Assembly: GCF_014397115.1 (NCBI RefSeq) | Contig: NZ_CP060720.1 | Coordinates: 264,001-328,000 of the forward strand | DNA: 64,000 nt | Direction of reading: 5' to 3' | Origin: Vagococcus carniphilus | GTDB lineage: Bacteria; Bacillota; Bacilli; Lactobacillales; Vagococcaceae | Program-made: the position numbers and the translations under genes | Part shown: in pieces, positions 43,246-51,091 of the stretch | Position numbering within the stretch: position 1 is the first letter of the stretch | Layout: each line of letters starts with the position of its first letter | The notes under the pieces: model-generated | The model's input: only the letters and a program-made list of their open reading frames with translations | Told to the model about the DNA's origin: nothing | Database searches by the model: none

Positions 43246-43398
43246 ATGAAAGCAGGCATTTTTCGTTCATTGCTCGTGTCAGGTCTCTTTGTGTATCTGT
43301 TGTCGATGCCACGGTATTTTTGGCTAACACTACTTTTATTATTGACGTTTTTAAGTTGGATGTGGTTAAGTACAAGAAAAAGACGATTTCGTTTTTAA
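43246..43398 (+). CDS. Small 50-residue membrane protein
   Basis: ATG 43246 to TAA 43398 with AAGGAG at 43231-43236. The peptide has one or two hydrophobic stretches (FRSLLVSGLFVYLLSM and YFWLTLLLLLTFLSWMWL) and a basic tail (TRKRRFRF). It lies 16 bases before a GNAT acetyltransferase on the same strand, so it is likely the first gene of that transcript. Coding character and ribosome binding site are good. No family recognised. Confidence 0.6.
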   Translation: MKAGIFRSLLVSGLFVYLLSMPRYFWLTLLLLLTFLSWMWLSTRKRRFRF

Positions 43399-43414
43399 AA
43401 GTTAGGAGGATTTC

Positions 43415-43927
43415 ATGGAATTAGAAACATCACGCTTAATCATTCGAGACTACAACTTGGAAGATTTAGAAGATGCATCTGAATTTTTATTAAATGAAGA
43501 AACGATGCACTTCATTCCTGAAAAATTTAAAACAAAACAAGAAGTGATGGAGTTTATCGAAGTCCAATCTCAAGAAGCTAAATTCTTTCCAGTTGTTTTA
43601 AAAGAAGAGGGAAAAGTAATCGGTCATCTTTCTTTTGAACCTTTCTTTGGAGATCATTCGTATGAAATTGGTTGGGTTTTCCATGAAGGTTATCATCAAA
43701 AAGGTTATGCTAAGGAAGCCTCGAATAGTTTACTGGATTATGGTTTCTCTAAGCTAAATATTCACCGAGTTATAGCGACTTGTCAGCCAGAAAATCCAGG
43801 TTCTTGGCGATTAATGGAATCTTTAGGAATGAGAAAAGAAGGAGATTTCAAACAGTGTATTCCAGTAGGAGATTCTTGGTGGAATGAGTATTATTACGCT
43901 ATTTTGAAAGAAGAATGGCCAACTTAA
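43415..43927 (+). CDS. GNAT N-acetyltransferase, RimJ/RimL type
   Basis: 170 residues. The fold starts ELETSRLIIRDYNLEDLEDA, with YEIGWVFHEGYHQKGYAKEA (acetyl-CoA loop Q-K-G-Y-A), and INHRVIATCQPENPGSWRLM-type ending seen as HRVIATCQPENPGSWRLMES, LGMRKEG. These match the Acetyltransf_3 subgroup that acetylates protein N-termini or small amines and antibiotics. The substrate cannot be predicted. It follows a 50-residue membrane protein gene. Confidence 0.88.
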   Translation: MELETSRLIIRDYNLEDLEDASEFLLNEETMHFIPEKFKTKQEVMEFIEVQSQEAKFFPVVLKEEGKVIGHLSFEPFFGDHSYEIGWVFHEGYHQKGYAKEASNSLLDYGFSKLNIHRVIATCQPENPGSWRLMESLGMRKEGDFKQCIPVGDSWWNEYYYAILKEEWPT

Positions 43928-44114
43928 AAATTCAAAGTGTTCACTTGAAAAGTGGGGCTTTGGGTTTTTATTTTTTGTCAAAAAATAAAAGTGAAAATTT
44001 CTATGAAAGCTTGCATCAAAAAAATAGTAAAAAGAACAGATCTGTGTTACTTTAAAAAAAGTGATTTAAGCATTTTATCACTAATTTTAAAAAGGAAAAG
44101 GAGTTTTTGTATCA

Positions 44115-45080
44115 ATGAAGAAAAAATTATTAGCTTTTAGCTTCATGGCAGTCTTTTCAATAGGTGCTCTAGCAGCTTGTGGAACAGAGACAAAAGACAA
44201 AGCGGAAACAAAAGAAACAAGTCAGAAAGAATTATCACTAAGTTTTGGTGTTATGCCAGCAGTGGATAGTTTGCCTGTTTATATAGCTGAAAAAGAAGGA
44301 TTCTTCAAAGATGAAGGCTTGAGTTTAGATTTACAAAGTTTTAAATCACCAAAAGACAGAGATGCTGCTTTAACAAGTGGGCATTTAGATGGTGCCAATA
44401 CAGACTTAATCGCAGTGAGCACTTATTATCAAGGTGGATTAGATGTTCAAGTTGTTAGTCAATCAAATGGAACATTTTCAATTTTAACTAATAATGATGA
44501 CATTAAAAGTTTAGCAGATCTAAAAGATAAAAAAGTTGGAATTGCTAAAAATCAAGCACCTTATTACTTTTTAGATGAAGCTTTACAAAAAGACAACTTA
44601 TCTGTAGCAGATATTGGTTATGAAGAAGTCCCTCAAATTCCAGTTAGAGTTGAGTTAGTTAAAAATAAAAAAATCGATGCAACTGTTGTACCAGAACCAT
44701 TTAGAACAATTGGTTTAGCTAGCGGGTTAAGAGAACTAGGTAACAGCAATGAACTAAAAATCGATGCAACTGTTTTTGGCTTCACTGGTGAAACGTTGAA
44801 AGAAAATAAAAAGGCTGTTGAAGCATTCTACCGTGGTTATAATAAAGGGGTAGACTACATCAATGAAAAACCAATGGATGAGTACTTTGATGTGATGAAG
44901 GAAAAAATTGGTTTCACGGATAAAATCAAAGATAGTGTTGAGTTACCAAAATATACACATGCTGAACAAATCAAATCAGAGCAATTAACAAGTGCCTTTG
45001 ATTGGTCGAAAGAACAAGAAATTTTAACAAAAGAATGGAAAGAAAAAGATATTTTAAATCCATTATTAACACAGAAATAA
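44115..45080 (+). CDS. ABC transporter substrate-binding lipoprotein, NMT1/SsuA-like
   Basis: 321 residues. Lipoprotein signal with lipobox LAAC (about residue 21). The mature domain has MPAVDSLPVYIAEKEGFFKD, SADLKDKKVGIAKNQAP-like LADLKDKKVGIAKNQAPYYF, and VVPEPFRTIGLASGLREL, as in periplasmic binding proteins for thiamine precursors, nitrate, sulfonates or aromatic substrates. No TPP riboswitch or sulfur genes are nearby, so the ligand is open. First gene of a three-gene importer operon, 15 bases before the ATPase. AAGGAG lies 12 bases before ATG. Confidence 0.88.
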   Translation: MKKKLLAFSFMAVFSIGALAACGTETKDKAETKETSQKELSLSFGVMPAVDSLPVYIAEKEGFFKDEGLSLDLQSFKSPKDRDAALTSGHLDGANTDLIAVSTYYQGGLDVQVVSQSNGTFSILTNNDDIKSLADLKDKKVGIAKNQAPYYFLDEALQKDNLSVADIGYEEVPQIPVRVELVKNKKIDATVVPEPFRTIGLASGLRELGNSNELKIDATVFGFTGETLKENKKAVEAFYRGYNKGVDYINEKPMDEYFDVMKEKIGFTDKIKDSVELPKYTHAEQIKSEQLTSAFDWSKEQEILTKEWKEKDILNPLLTQK

Positions 45081-45095
45081 GAAAGGAAGAGCTGT

Positions 45096-45839
45096 ATGCT
45101 AAGGTTAGAAAATGTTCATGCATCGTATGATGAGACTCTAATTTTAAAAGATATCAATTTAGAGATTTCGTCGCAAGAAATTATCGCTTTGATTGGCCCC
45201 AGTGGTACAGGAAAATCGACGTTGTTAAATAGTATTACAGCTCTCCATGAAATTGATTCAGGCAGTATTACGTTAGACAATCAAAGGGTCGCGCCTAAGA
45301 AACATACCATTGGCTGGATACCACAAAATTATGGTTTACTTCCTTGGAAGAGTGTTAAAGAAAATATTTTAGTTGGATTAAAAGTAAAGAAAAAAATAAT
45401 CACACCAGAAAAACAAGAAGAAATCAAAAAAATCATTCAAGAGTTGAATATTGAAGACTTGTTGGACCAATTTCCTAGCCAATTAAGTGGTGGGCAACAA
45501 CAACGTGTTTCTATTGCTCGAGCACTTGTGATGAATCCTGAATTGTACTTGTTGGATGAACCTTTTTCTGCTCTTGATGCTATGACTCGTGAGAAGATGC
45601 AGTGCTTATTTTTAACTGAATGGGAGAAAAAAGCAGCACCAGCTATTTTGATAACACATGATGTAGAAGAAGCTGTTTTTTTAGGGCATCGGATCGTTTT
45701 ATTATCAGGTAAACCAGGTGAGATTGCCCAAATTTTTGATAATCCTAGTTTTGATGTCCCTGTTTTAGAAAAACGTTTATCAGATTCTTTCTATCAGGTG
45801 ACAAAACAAATCCGAGAGGTGCTTGATACAAATGGTTAA
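45096..45839 (+). CDS. ABC transporter ATP-binding protein, SsuB/TauB-like
   Basis: 247 residues with Walker A GPSGTGKST (about 38), the Q-loop in IGWIPQNYGLLPW, signature LSGGQQQR (about 130), Walker B LYLLDEPFSALD and switch His in ILITHDVEEA. The PFSALDAMTR and VEEAVFLGHRIVLLSG segments place it with nitrate/sulfonate/taurine-type importers. Its stop overlaps the start of the permease gene by 8 bases, which indicates translational coupling. It powers the importer encoded by the neighbours. Confidence 0.92.
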   Translation: MLRLENVHASYDETLILKDINLEISSQEIIALIGPSGTGKSTLLNSITALHEIDSGSITLDNQRVAPKKHTIGWIPQNYGLLPWKSVKENILVGLKVKKKIITPEKQEEIKKIIQELNIEDLLDQFPSQLSGGQQQRVSIARALVMNPELYLLDEPFSALDAMTREKMQCLFLTEWEKKAAPAILITHDVEEAVFLGHRIVLLSGKPGEIAQIFDNPSFDVPVLEKRLSDSFYQVTKQIREVLDTNG

Positions 45840-46581
45840 AAAAAATCCTCTTCTTCAAACGTTAATCGCTTTTATAACATTAAACGCATTATGGTATGTC
45901 GCAAGCCTAATGTTAAATCAAGATATGCTACCTAGTCCTGTTCTTGTCTATCAACATCTATTTCAAATGGATATGGCAAAACTTAGTTTACATGTTTACA
46001 ATAGTTTAATTCGCCTTTTCTGGGGAATGTTAATTGCTGTTGTGATAGGTTTTTTTGTGGGACTGCTTATGGGGAGTGTTGAGAAGTGGAATAAACTACT
46101 AGACCCAGTTGTTTATCTGACTTATCCAATTCCTAAAATTGCGTTATTACCTATTATTATGCTACTTTTTGGATTAGGTAATACATCCAAAATTATTCTT
46201 ATTACATTGATTGTTGTTTTTCAAGTCATATTATCGGTAAGAGATGGCATAAAAAATATACCAACTAGCTACTATAAAAGTTTAAAAGTATTAGGAGCAA
46301 GTTCATTTCAACAATTTTACATGATCACTTTACCAGCAGGGTTAGCCTCTGTTTTAAGTGCGCTTAGGATTGCATTAGGAACAGCAATCGCTATTCTCTT
46401 TTTTACAGAAGTTTATGGAACTGAGTATGGATTAGGCTATTTTGTCATGGATGCTTGGGGTAGATTAGATTATCTTGATATGTATAGTGGAATACTAGTA
46501 TTAAGTGCAGTTGCCTTTTTGTTATTTTTAATGATTGACTTACTAGAGAGTCGTTTACTAAAATGGCGAGAATTTAATTAA
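45832..46581 (+). CDS. ABC transporter permease, SsuC-like
   Basis: 249 residues, six membrane helices. The EAA-like coupling loop is YYKSLKVLGASSFQQFYMIT followed by LPAGLASVLSALRIALGTAI, typical of binding-protein-dependent permeases. The frame opens earlier at TTG 45823, but ATG 45832 overlaps the ATPase stop in the usual ATGGTTAA arrangement. Third and last gene of the importer operon; a terminator follows at 46592-46638. Confidence 0.9.
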   Translation: MVKKNPLLQTLIAFITLNALWYVASLMLNQDMLPSPVLVYQHLFQMDMAKLSLHVYNSLIRLFWGMLIAVVIGFFVGLLMGSVEKWNKLLDPVVYLTYPIPKIALLPIIMLLFGLGNTSKIILITLIVVFQVILSVRDGIKNIPTSYYKSLKVLGASSFQQFYMITLPAGLASVLSALRIALGTAIAILFFTEVYGTEYGLGYFVMDAWGRLDYLDMYSGILVLSAVAFLLFLMIDLLESRLLKWREFN

Positions 46582-46591
46582 GATAAATAAG

Positions 46592-46638
46592 GAATTTAGA
46601 ACGAGGACATGAGTTTTCTTGTTTTAAATTCTTTTTTT
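46592..46638 (+). terminator. Intrinsic terminator
   Basis: GAATTTAGAACGAG (46592-46605) pairs with CTTGTTTTAAATTC (46618-46631), followed by T7. Confidence 0.82.
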
Positions 46639-46765
46639 TATTTAAATGATAAAAGTGAATAAAATCACATTTATAAACGGTTAGATTGTTTTTTTATATT
46701 TTAATTCTTTTTGTGTCTATAAAACTGATATAATTAAGTATAACAAAACGAAAAGGAGTCTTTTT

Positions 46766-48007
46766 ATAAAGAAAAGTGTTTGGGTATCAATGGTAGGTAT
46801 TTCTCTTTTGATGTTAAGTGGTTGTGGGAAAGAAAAAGAAAAGGAAACACCTACAACAAAAACATCAGAATCAACAGTAGTCTCAAGTGAGAAAACAAAA
46901 GAGACAAAAGAATCGAAAGAAAAAAGTGCTGATGCTGGAGATTGGAAAGACGTTAACGATGATTTGAAAAAAACAACTGAAGCTAAGAAATTAAGCGTTA
47001 AACATGAAAGCAAAGAAGCAATCGTTAATGAAAAAGATGATGTAAAAGTAGCTATTAATGGGTATGAATATGTTGAACTGAATGATATTTCAAGAGATTT
47101 AAGAATCACGTTTGGTGACCAAGTTGAAAAGGGCGGCGTTCTCCTTGTCTCAACTACTTTAAAAAATGATTCAGATAAATCAGTTTATACAAGTGCGACT
47201 TATTCAATGAGTGTAACAGGTTTTTCTTCAGCTATTTCTAGAATGAAAGGACTAATTAGTTCTGATGTCGTTGATGAATTAGTGAAGGTCAAATACGAAA
47301 TTAAGCCAAAAGAAGAATTTTCTGGCTACGTTGCTTTACCAGTTAAACCAGAAGCAATGGATAAAATTGCTGAAAATGGAGAGGCGATGTTTGAGTTGCC
47401 AGGCATTTATTCTAAAGCAGAAAGTTTCAAAAAAGAGGATGCTATAGTTGAACCTAAAGAAGCTAAAATTTCATTATCAGGTGAAGGTTCAGAAAAAGCA
47501 GAAGCTTCAAAAGCTTTTTATGAAGACAAAGCAACTGTTGAAAATCTAGGTGAAAAAACAATGTTAGTTGACCAAAAAGATGGCAAACAAGCTGAGTTTG
47601 AAGGCGCTAAAGTAACGCTTAATGGCTATCAGATTACAGAGTTTAAGCCAAATGAAGATGAAGCACCAAGATATAAAAACTTTGATACAGGTGTTATTCT
47701 TTTAACAGCTGACATAACAATCAAAAATGAAGGCAAAGAAACATTGAATTTGGGACAAACCTCAGCTACTTTATCTATTGGTAATAAAGATAAATTAATG
47801 CATGAAAATATGTTAGAAATTAAATCAGATGAAGAATTACCAACTGGAAAAGAAGGAACTAAATATCTTGTTTTTGCAATGGATAAAGAATCCTATGAAA
47901 AATTGTATCATGATAAAGAATTTAAACTAGATGTTAGTTTATATGATCAAAAATTTGCTCGTTTAACTGATGTTGATGACCTTGCCTTTACATTTAGTAA
48001 TAAATAA
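46766..48007 (+). CDS. DUF5067-like lipoprotein, apparent AUA start
   Basis: From the codon at 46766 the protein has 413 residues and a normal lipoprotein signal: (I/M)KKSVWVSMVGISLLMLSGCG, with lipobox LSGC. That codon is ATA, yet AAAAGGAG (46751-46758) lies 7 bases before it, ideal spacing. The first ATG (46790) would delete KKSVWVS, removing the positive n-region, and lacks a ribosome binding site. The mature part is Lys/Glu/Ser-rich, then contains two similar beta domains (for example VKVAINGYEYVELNDISRDL and AKVTLNGYQITEFKPNEDEA) of the DUF5067/telomeric-repeat-like extracellular type, probably immunoglobulin-like. Function unknown. A promoter TATAAT is near 46726. Confidence 0.75.
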   Translation: MKKSVWVSMVGISLLMLSGCGKEKEKETPTTKTSESTVVSSEKTKETKESKEKSADAGDWKDVNDDLKKTTEAKKLSVKHESKEAIVNEKDDVKVAINGYEYVELNDISRDLRITFGDQVEKGGVLLVSTTLKNDSDKSVYTSATYSMSVTGFSSAISRMKGLISSDVVDELVKVKYEIKPKEEFSGYVALPVKPEAMDKIAENGEAMFELPGIYSKAESFKKEDAIVEPKEAKISLSGEGSEKAEASKAFYEDKATVENLGEKTMLVDQKDGKQAEFEGAKVTLNGYQITEFKPNEDEAPRYKNFDTGVILLTADITIKNEGKETLNLGQTSATLSIGNKDKLMHENMLEIKSDEELPTGKEGTKYLVFAMDKESYEKLYHDKEFKLDVSLYDQKFARLTDVDDLAFTFSNK

Positions 48008-48017
48008 TAAGGATGCA

Positions 48018-48056
48018 AACAACAACCAAATTAAATTTTTGGTTGTTGTTTTTTTT
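48018..48056 (+). terminator. Intrinsic terminator
   Basis: AACAACAACCAAA (48018-48030) pairs with TTTGGTTGTTGTT (48038-48050), followed by T6 and more. Confidence 0.88.
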
Positions 48057-48162
48057 ATTTGAAAAAACTTACAAAAAGTGAGCATATAATTTTACTTACA
48101 AAAAATTAGTTGTTATGATGCTAGAGTAGTTAAAAAAACAAATGTAAGGGAACGTGAAATAA

Positions 48163-48759
48163 ATGTCAAAATTCGTAGAATCATTAAAAAATCGTCGCTC
48201 TATCTATCATCTAGGAGAAAATATTTCTCTATCAAATAATGAAGTAGAAGAATTAATTAAAGAAGTTGTTAGAGAAACACCAACAGCTTTTAACTCTCAA
48301 ACACAACGTGTGGTTATTCTGTTTGGAGATGCTCATAAAAAATTGTGGTCTATCACAGAAGAAGCTTTAAAACCATTAACACCAGCAGAAGCATTTCCAA
48401 ATACACAAGCTAAATTAAATGGATTTGCAGCAGGTAAAGGAACAATTCTATTCTTTGAAGACACTGATGTGGTTAAATCACTTCAAGAACAATTTTCATT
48501 ATATGCTGAAAACTTCCCAATTTGGTCAGAACAAGCAAGTGGTATGACTCAATCAAACGTGTGGGTGGCACTTTCAGAAGAAAATATCGGAGCTAACTTA
48601 CAACATTATAATCCAGTTATTGATGAAGAAGTTGCTAAAGAATGGGCAATTCCTGCATCATGGAAATTAAGAGGACAAATGGTCTTTGGTTCAATTGAAA
48701 CACCTGCCGGAGAAAGAGAATACATGGCAGATGAAGATCGTTTCAAATCATTTAGCTAA
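48163..48759 (+). CDS. Nitroreductase family protein, Frm2/Hbn1-like
   Basis: 198 residues of the FMN-dependent nitroreductase fold: LKNRRSIYHLGENISLSNNE at the start (flavin phosphate Arg-Arg-Ser), TAFNSQTQRVVILFGDAHKK, SGMTQSNVWVALSEENIGAN, and LRGQMVFGSIETPAGEREYM near the end. This short, N-QTQ-containing form matches the Frm2-like branch (also found in lactic acid bacteria) linked to oxidative or nitrosative stress and lipid metabolism. Monocistronic, terminator at 48775-48807. Together with the other flavin enzymes in the window it supports an electrophile-stress theme. Confidence 0.88.
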   Translation: MSKFVESLKNRRSIYHLGENISLSNNEVEELIKEVVRETPTAFNSQTQRVVILFGDAHKKLWSITEEALKPLTPAEAFPNTQAKLNGFAAGKGTILFFEDTDVVKSLQEQFSLYAENFPIWSEQASGMTQSNVWVALSEENIGANLQHYNPVIDEEVAKEWAIPASWKLRGQMVFGSIETPAGEREYMADEDRFKSFS

Positions 48760-48774
48760 ATATGAATCAAAAAA

Positions 48775-48807
48775 ACTCGACTAACGAATGATAGTCGAGT
48801 TTTTTTT
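48775..48807 (+). terminator. Intrinsic terminator
   Basis: ACTCGACTA (48775-48783) pairs with TAGTCGAGT (48792-48800), followed by T7. Confidence 0.9.
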
Positions 48808-48825
48808 GTTTGTAATGTGTATATT

Positions 48826-48854
48826 AAAAAAAGCCTTCAGCAATTGCTAAAGGC
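48826..48854 (-). terminator. Hairpin that reads as a minus-strand terminator
   Basis: GCCTTCAGCAATTGCTAAAGGC (two arms of 10-11 bases, 48833-48854) followed on the minus strand by T7 (48832-48826). No minus-strand gene lies upstream of it, so either an antisense or small RNA ends here, or it is a leader hairpin for the short plus-strand ORF. Confidence 0.5.
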
Positions 48855-48894
48855 AAAAAAGGAGTTGTTTATTTACTTTGGAGGAGTAAATAAA

Positions 48895-48945
48895 ATGAAA
48901 AAGTTTGTTAGGGTTGTTTGTTTTGTTGGTATGCTTATATATTAA
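48895..48945 (+). CDS. 16-residue peptide with strong ribosome binding site
   Basis: ATG 48895 to TAA 48945 with GGAGGAG about 8 bases upstream. The peptide KKFVRVVCFVGMLIY is basic at its start and then hydrophobic. It may be a leader peptide, a short signalling or membrane-active peptide, or the stump of a secreted protein cut off by a stop codon. No longer frame continues after the stop. Confidence 0.35.
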   Translation: MKKFVRVVCFVGMLIY

Positions 48946-49245
48946 CGATTAATTATGAATTAATTACTAGGAAATTTATTTCTTTTTTGTGACTAAATAA
49001 TTAAGAAAATATTTAGTGGGAATCATAGCACGATATTAATTCACTATTAAAGTTTCTATAATCTATTTCGTTGAGTTTGGATAAAACTAAATTATAATCA
49101 GTAAAAAATGATATGATATAATGACAGAAACGTTGATAAATAAGCTATGCCAATCAAATTTGCTAATAATTTTATGAATGCAATGAACGATTGCTAGTAA
49201 AATATCCTCTTACAGAATAATCTAAGTTTAAGAAAGGAAGTTACT

Positions 49246-49590
49246 ATGTTTAGTAAGATTTTAAAAGAAAAAAGAAAAGAGTTAGGTTTAACTCAACAAG
49301 AAGTTGCAGATCATCTTAATGTTACTAGACAAACTATTTCAAATTGGGAAGTAGGAAAAAGTTATCCTGATATTCCAACATTGGTTGAAATTAGTAACTT
49401 TTATAACTTATCACTAGATTACATGTTAAAAGGAGATGAACAGTTTATGGAAAAAGTAAAGAAGGATACTAAACAATTAGACAGATATAAAAATTTTATG
49501 AAAATTATCTGCTATGCCATGTTGATTATAACTTTCTTTTACTTGGCAGGGCATGAAATTGGTAAAGCGTGGTATTACTTTACGAATTAA
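49246..49590 (+). CDS. XRE-family regulator with C-terminal membrane helix
   Basis: 114 residues: helix-turn-helix (KEKRKELGLTQQEVADHLNV, then TRQTISNWEVGKSYPDIPTL, residues 5-60), a linker, and a C-terminal hydrophobic helix (MKIICYAMLIITFFYLAGHE). This short Cro/CI-type design with a membrane tail is common in Firmicutes, where the tail may anchor the regulator. AAGGAAG precedes ATG. Terminator at 49601-49634. Target unknown; the small membrane protein gene at 49943 is on the same strand but separated by 350 bases. Confidence 0.87.
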   Translation: MFSKILKEKRKELGLTQQEVADHLNVTRQTISNWEVGKSYPDIPTLVEISNFYNLSLDYMLKGDEQFMEKVKKDTKQLDRYKNFMKIICYAMLIITFFYLAGHEIGKAWYYFTN

Positions 49591-49600
49591 AACGAATTTA

Positions 49601-49634
49601 AAGTCCTCAGATTCAAAATCTGAGGGCTTTTATT
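49601..49634 (+). terminator. Intrinsic terminator
   Basis: AAGTCCTCAGAT (49601-49612) pairs with ATCTGAGGGCTTT (49618-49630). Confidence 0.8.
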
Positions 49635-49942
49635 AATGGCGTGAAGAAATATTTTGATAACTTAGTTAACATATTTCGGTATTATGATAAGTGTAAATAA
49701 TTAAGTTATATTCACACCATTTTATCTGATGTTTAAGATATACCATTTTTTTGAAATGATGATTATAGCAATAAAATAAAAGGTTTTAAAACATATACCT
49801 TAATATATATGTTATGTTTGTTTTGTGTTAAAATAAACATAAATAATACTAGAAATAGATTGTTGGAGTAGGAGTTGTGCGCAGTTTTTAGTTAGAGTCT
49901 TTATATTGAAATTAGTTGATATAGATAAAGGAGGAAAGAAAA
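49635..49942 (+). other. AT-rich intergenic region
   Basis: About 308 bases without a gene. A TAAAAT hexamer near 49828 and a TTGAAA near 49916 could be promoter parts for the gene at 49943. No repeat or RNA structure stood out. Confidence 0.35.
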
Positions 49943-50209
49943 ATGAAATATAAATCGGAGTATAAAATGATATTACCTTCAATATTTTTGCTGTTAGAAT
50001 GTTCATTTTTATATAGTTATTTTTTTAACTATGATCCTTTTTTAGGTGCAAAACCTCTTATATACGCTTTTCTTCTTTCAATTATTGGAGTATTAACTAG
50101 TACTAGAATAGTTAATAAAAAATATAAATATAGTTTTATTTTTATTCATATTCTAATTTTTGTTATTTTTCCAATAATTCTTTTTGGGGCAATTTATTAT
50201 GGTTTTTAA
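49943..50209 (+). CDS. Small membrane protein, unknown family
   Basis: 88 residues with three hydrophobic helices (MILPSIFLLLECSFLYSYFF, LIYAFLLSIIGVLTSTRIV, YSFIFIHILIFVIFPIILFG). A strong AAAGGAGG site 10 bases before ATG supports translation. Very AT-rich codon use. Its orientation towards the minus-strand membrane gene at 50320 is convergent, without a clear terminator between. No function assigned. Confidence 0.6.
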   Translation: MKYKSEYKMILPSIFLLLECSFLYSYFFNYDPFLGAKPLIYAFLLSIIGVLTSTRIVNKKYKYSFIFIHILIFVIFPIILFGAIYYGF

Positions 50210-50319
50210 TTATCAAGCATATATTGTATAAAAAATTTATAGATTTGCTAAAACACCTTCAAATTTGGTTTGATATGCTCCTTTTAATAATTATTAACAT
50301 AAAACTCATTATATGGAGT

Positions 50320-50682
50320 TCATTTATTAAAAGTTAAATAATGAAAAATAAAACTGAAAATAAAAAATGGTAAACCTAGTATAGGAATTATGAAAGCAAA
50401 TGCAATTTCATTGAAACCGATAATACCCGAAAAAAATAAAATTAAAAACAAAATAATCAGTACTCCAATGATTTTAATCGCTTTTCTTTTATATTTTAGT
50501 ATTTTTATTTTAAAAGAAAAGAGACTAAAAGTTATTGTTATTATTATCAAAATATAAGCAATAAGCTGATTGTAATCGAAATTTATACCGATTTTAGATC
50601 CTGTAGCAAAAATTAAAGAAAAGAGATAAATAATACTGTAGGCTAAAGACATTAAAATGATTTGATTATATTCTGATTTCAT
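50320..50682 (-). CDS. Four-helix membrane protein, unknown family
   Basis: 120 residues, almost entirely hydrophobic, with four predicted helices (LMSLAYSIIYLFSLIFATGS, LIAYILIIITITFSLFSF, IIGVLIILFLILFFSGIIGF, FAFIIPILGLPFFIFSFIF). Start at 50682 has a weak GGAG-containing leader (GGAGAAAAAAT). Family not recognised; high AT content and isolation suggest an acquired or fast-evolving gene. Confidence 0.55.
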   Translation of the reverse strand: MKSEYNQIILMSLAYSIIYLFSLIFATGSKIGINFDYNQLIAYILIIITITFSLFSFKIKILKYKRKAIKIIGVLIILFLILFFSGIIGFNEIAFAFIIPILGLPFFIFSFIFHYLTFNK

Positions 50683-51091
50683 ATTTTTTCTCCAATGCTT
50701 TTTTCTAATTGTAATCGAAGTACTATTTTTAATAAAGTGTTAGTTTACATAACTGGTGATTATACCGAGTTGTTGCCACACCAACGTTTCTAAGCCCTGG
50801 ATTGTGAATCTCAACTGGTCTACCTCAAAATAAAAAGTAAAACCTTGATTTAATCAGGTTTTACTTTTTTTGACTTAGTGAAATAAATTGATATCTTTCA
50901 GAGGTTGTTGTTATTAGTCATTATCTTCAAAAATTTCAACTAATTAAAATAGTCCTAAAAGTTTATTGAAATTCACTTACTTACTATACGTTTTTCTTTA
51001 AAAAAATGATAAGAACGGTTTTAAATATAAATATGATTATTTTAATTTGGTATACTTAGGGCTAAAAATGAATTCGTTCTGGAGGAAAAAG
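50683..51091. other. Intergenic region with a coding remnant and a terminator
   Basis: About 410 bases. On the minus strand 50740-50850 reads as a protein end (EVDQLRFTIQGLETLVWQQL, then GIITSYVN and stop) but no complete gene exists, so it is probably the tail of a lost gene. A bidirectional terminator lies at 50832-50871. The remaining 200 bases precede ddl and show no strong promoter. Confidence 0.4.
50832..50871. terminator. Bidirectional terminator
   Basis: AAAAAGTAAAACC and GGTTTTACTTTTTT arms with TTGATT/AATCA extension (50833-50870). Confidence 0.85.

Larger units (their letters stand above)
48808..49245. other. Gene-poor region with an odd hairpin and a 16-codon ORF
   Basis: About 440 bases. 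Besides the hairpin at 48833-48854 and the short ORF at 48895, there is a TATAAT at 49117-49122 that may serve the XRE gene. The rest (48946-49110) shows no feature I can support. Confidence 0.4.

Noticed and set aside
43928-44114. TPP or other riboswitch before the NMT1/SsuA-type importer
   Set aside because: I searched for a THI-box core and clear terminator/antiterminator pairing and found neither, so thiamine-precursor specificity is not claimed.
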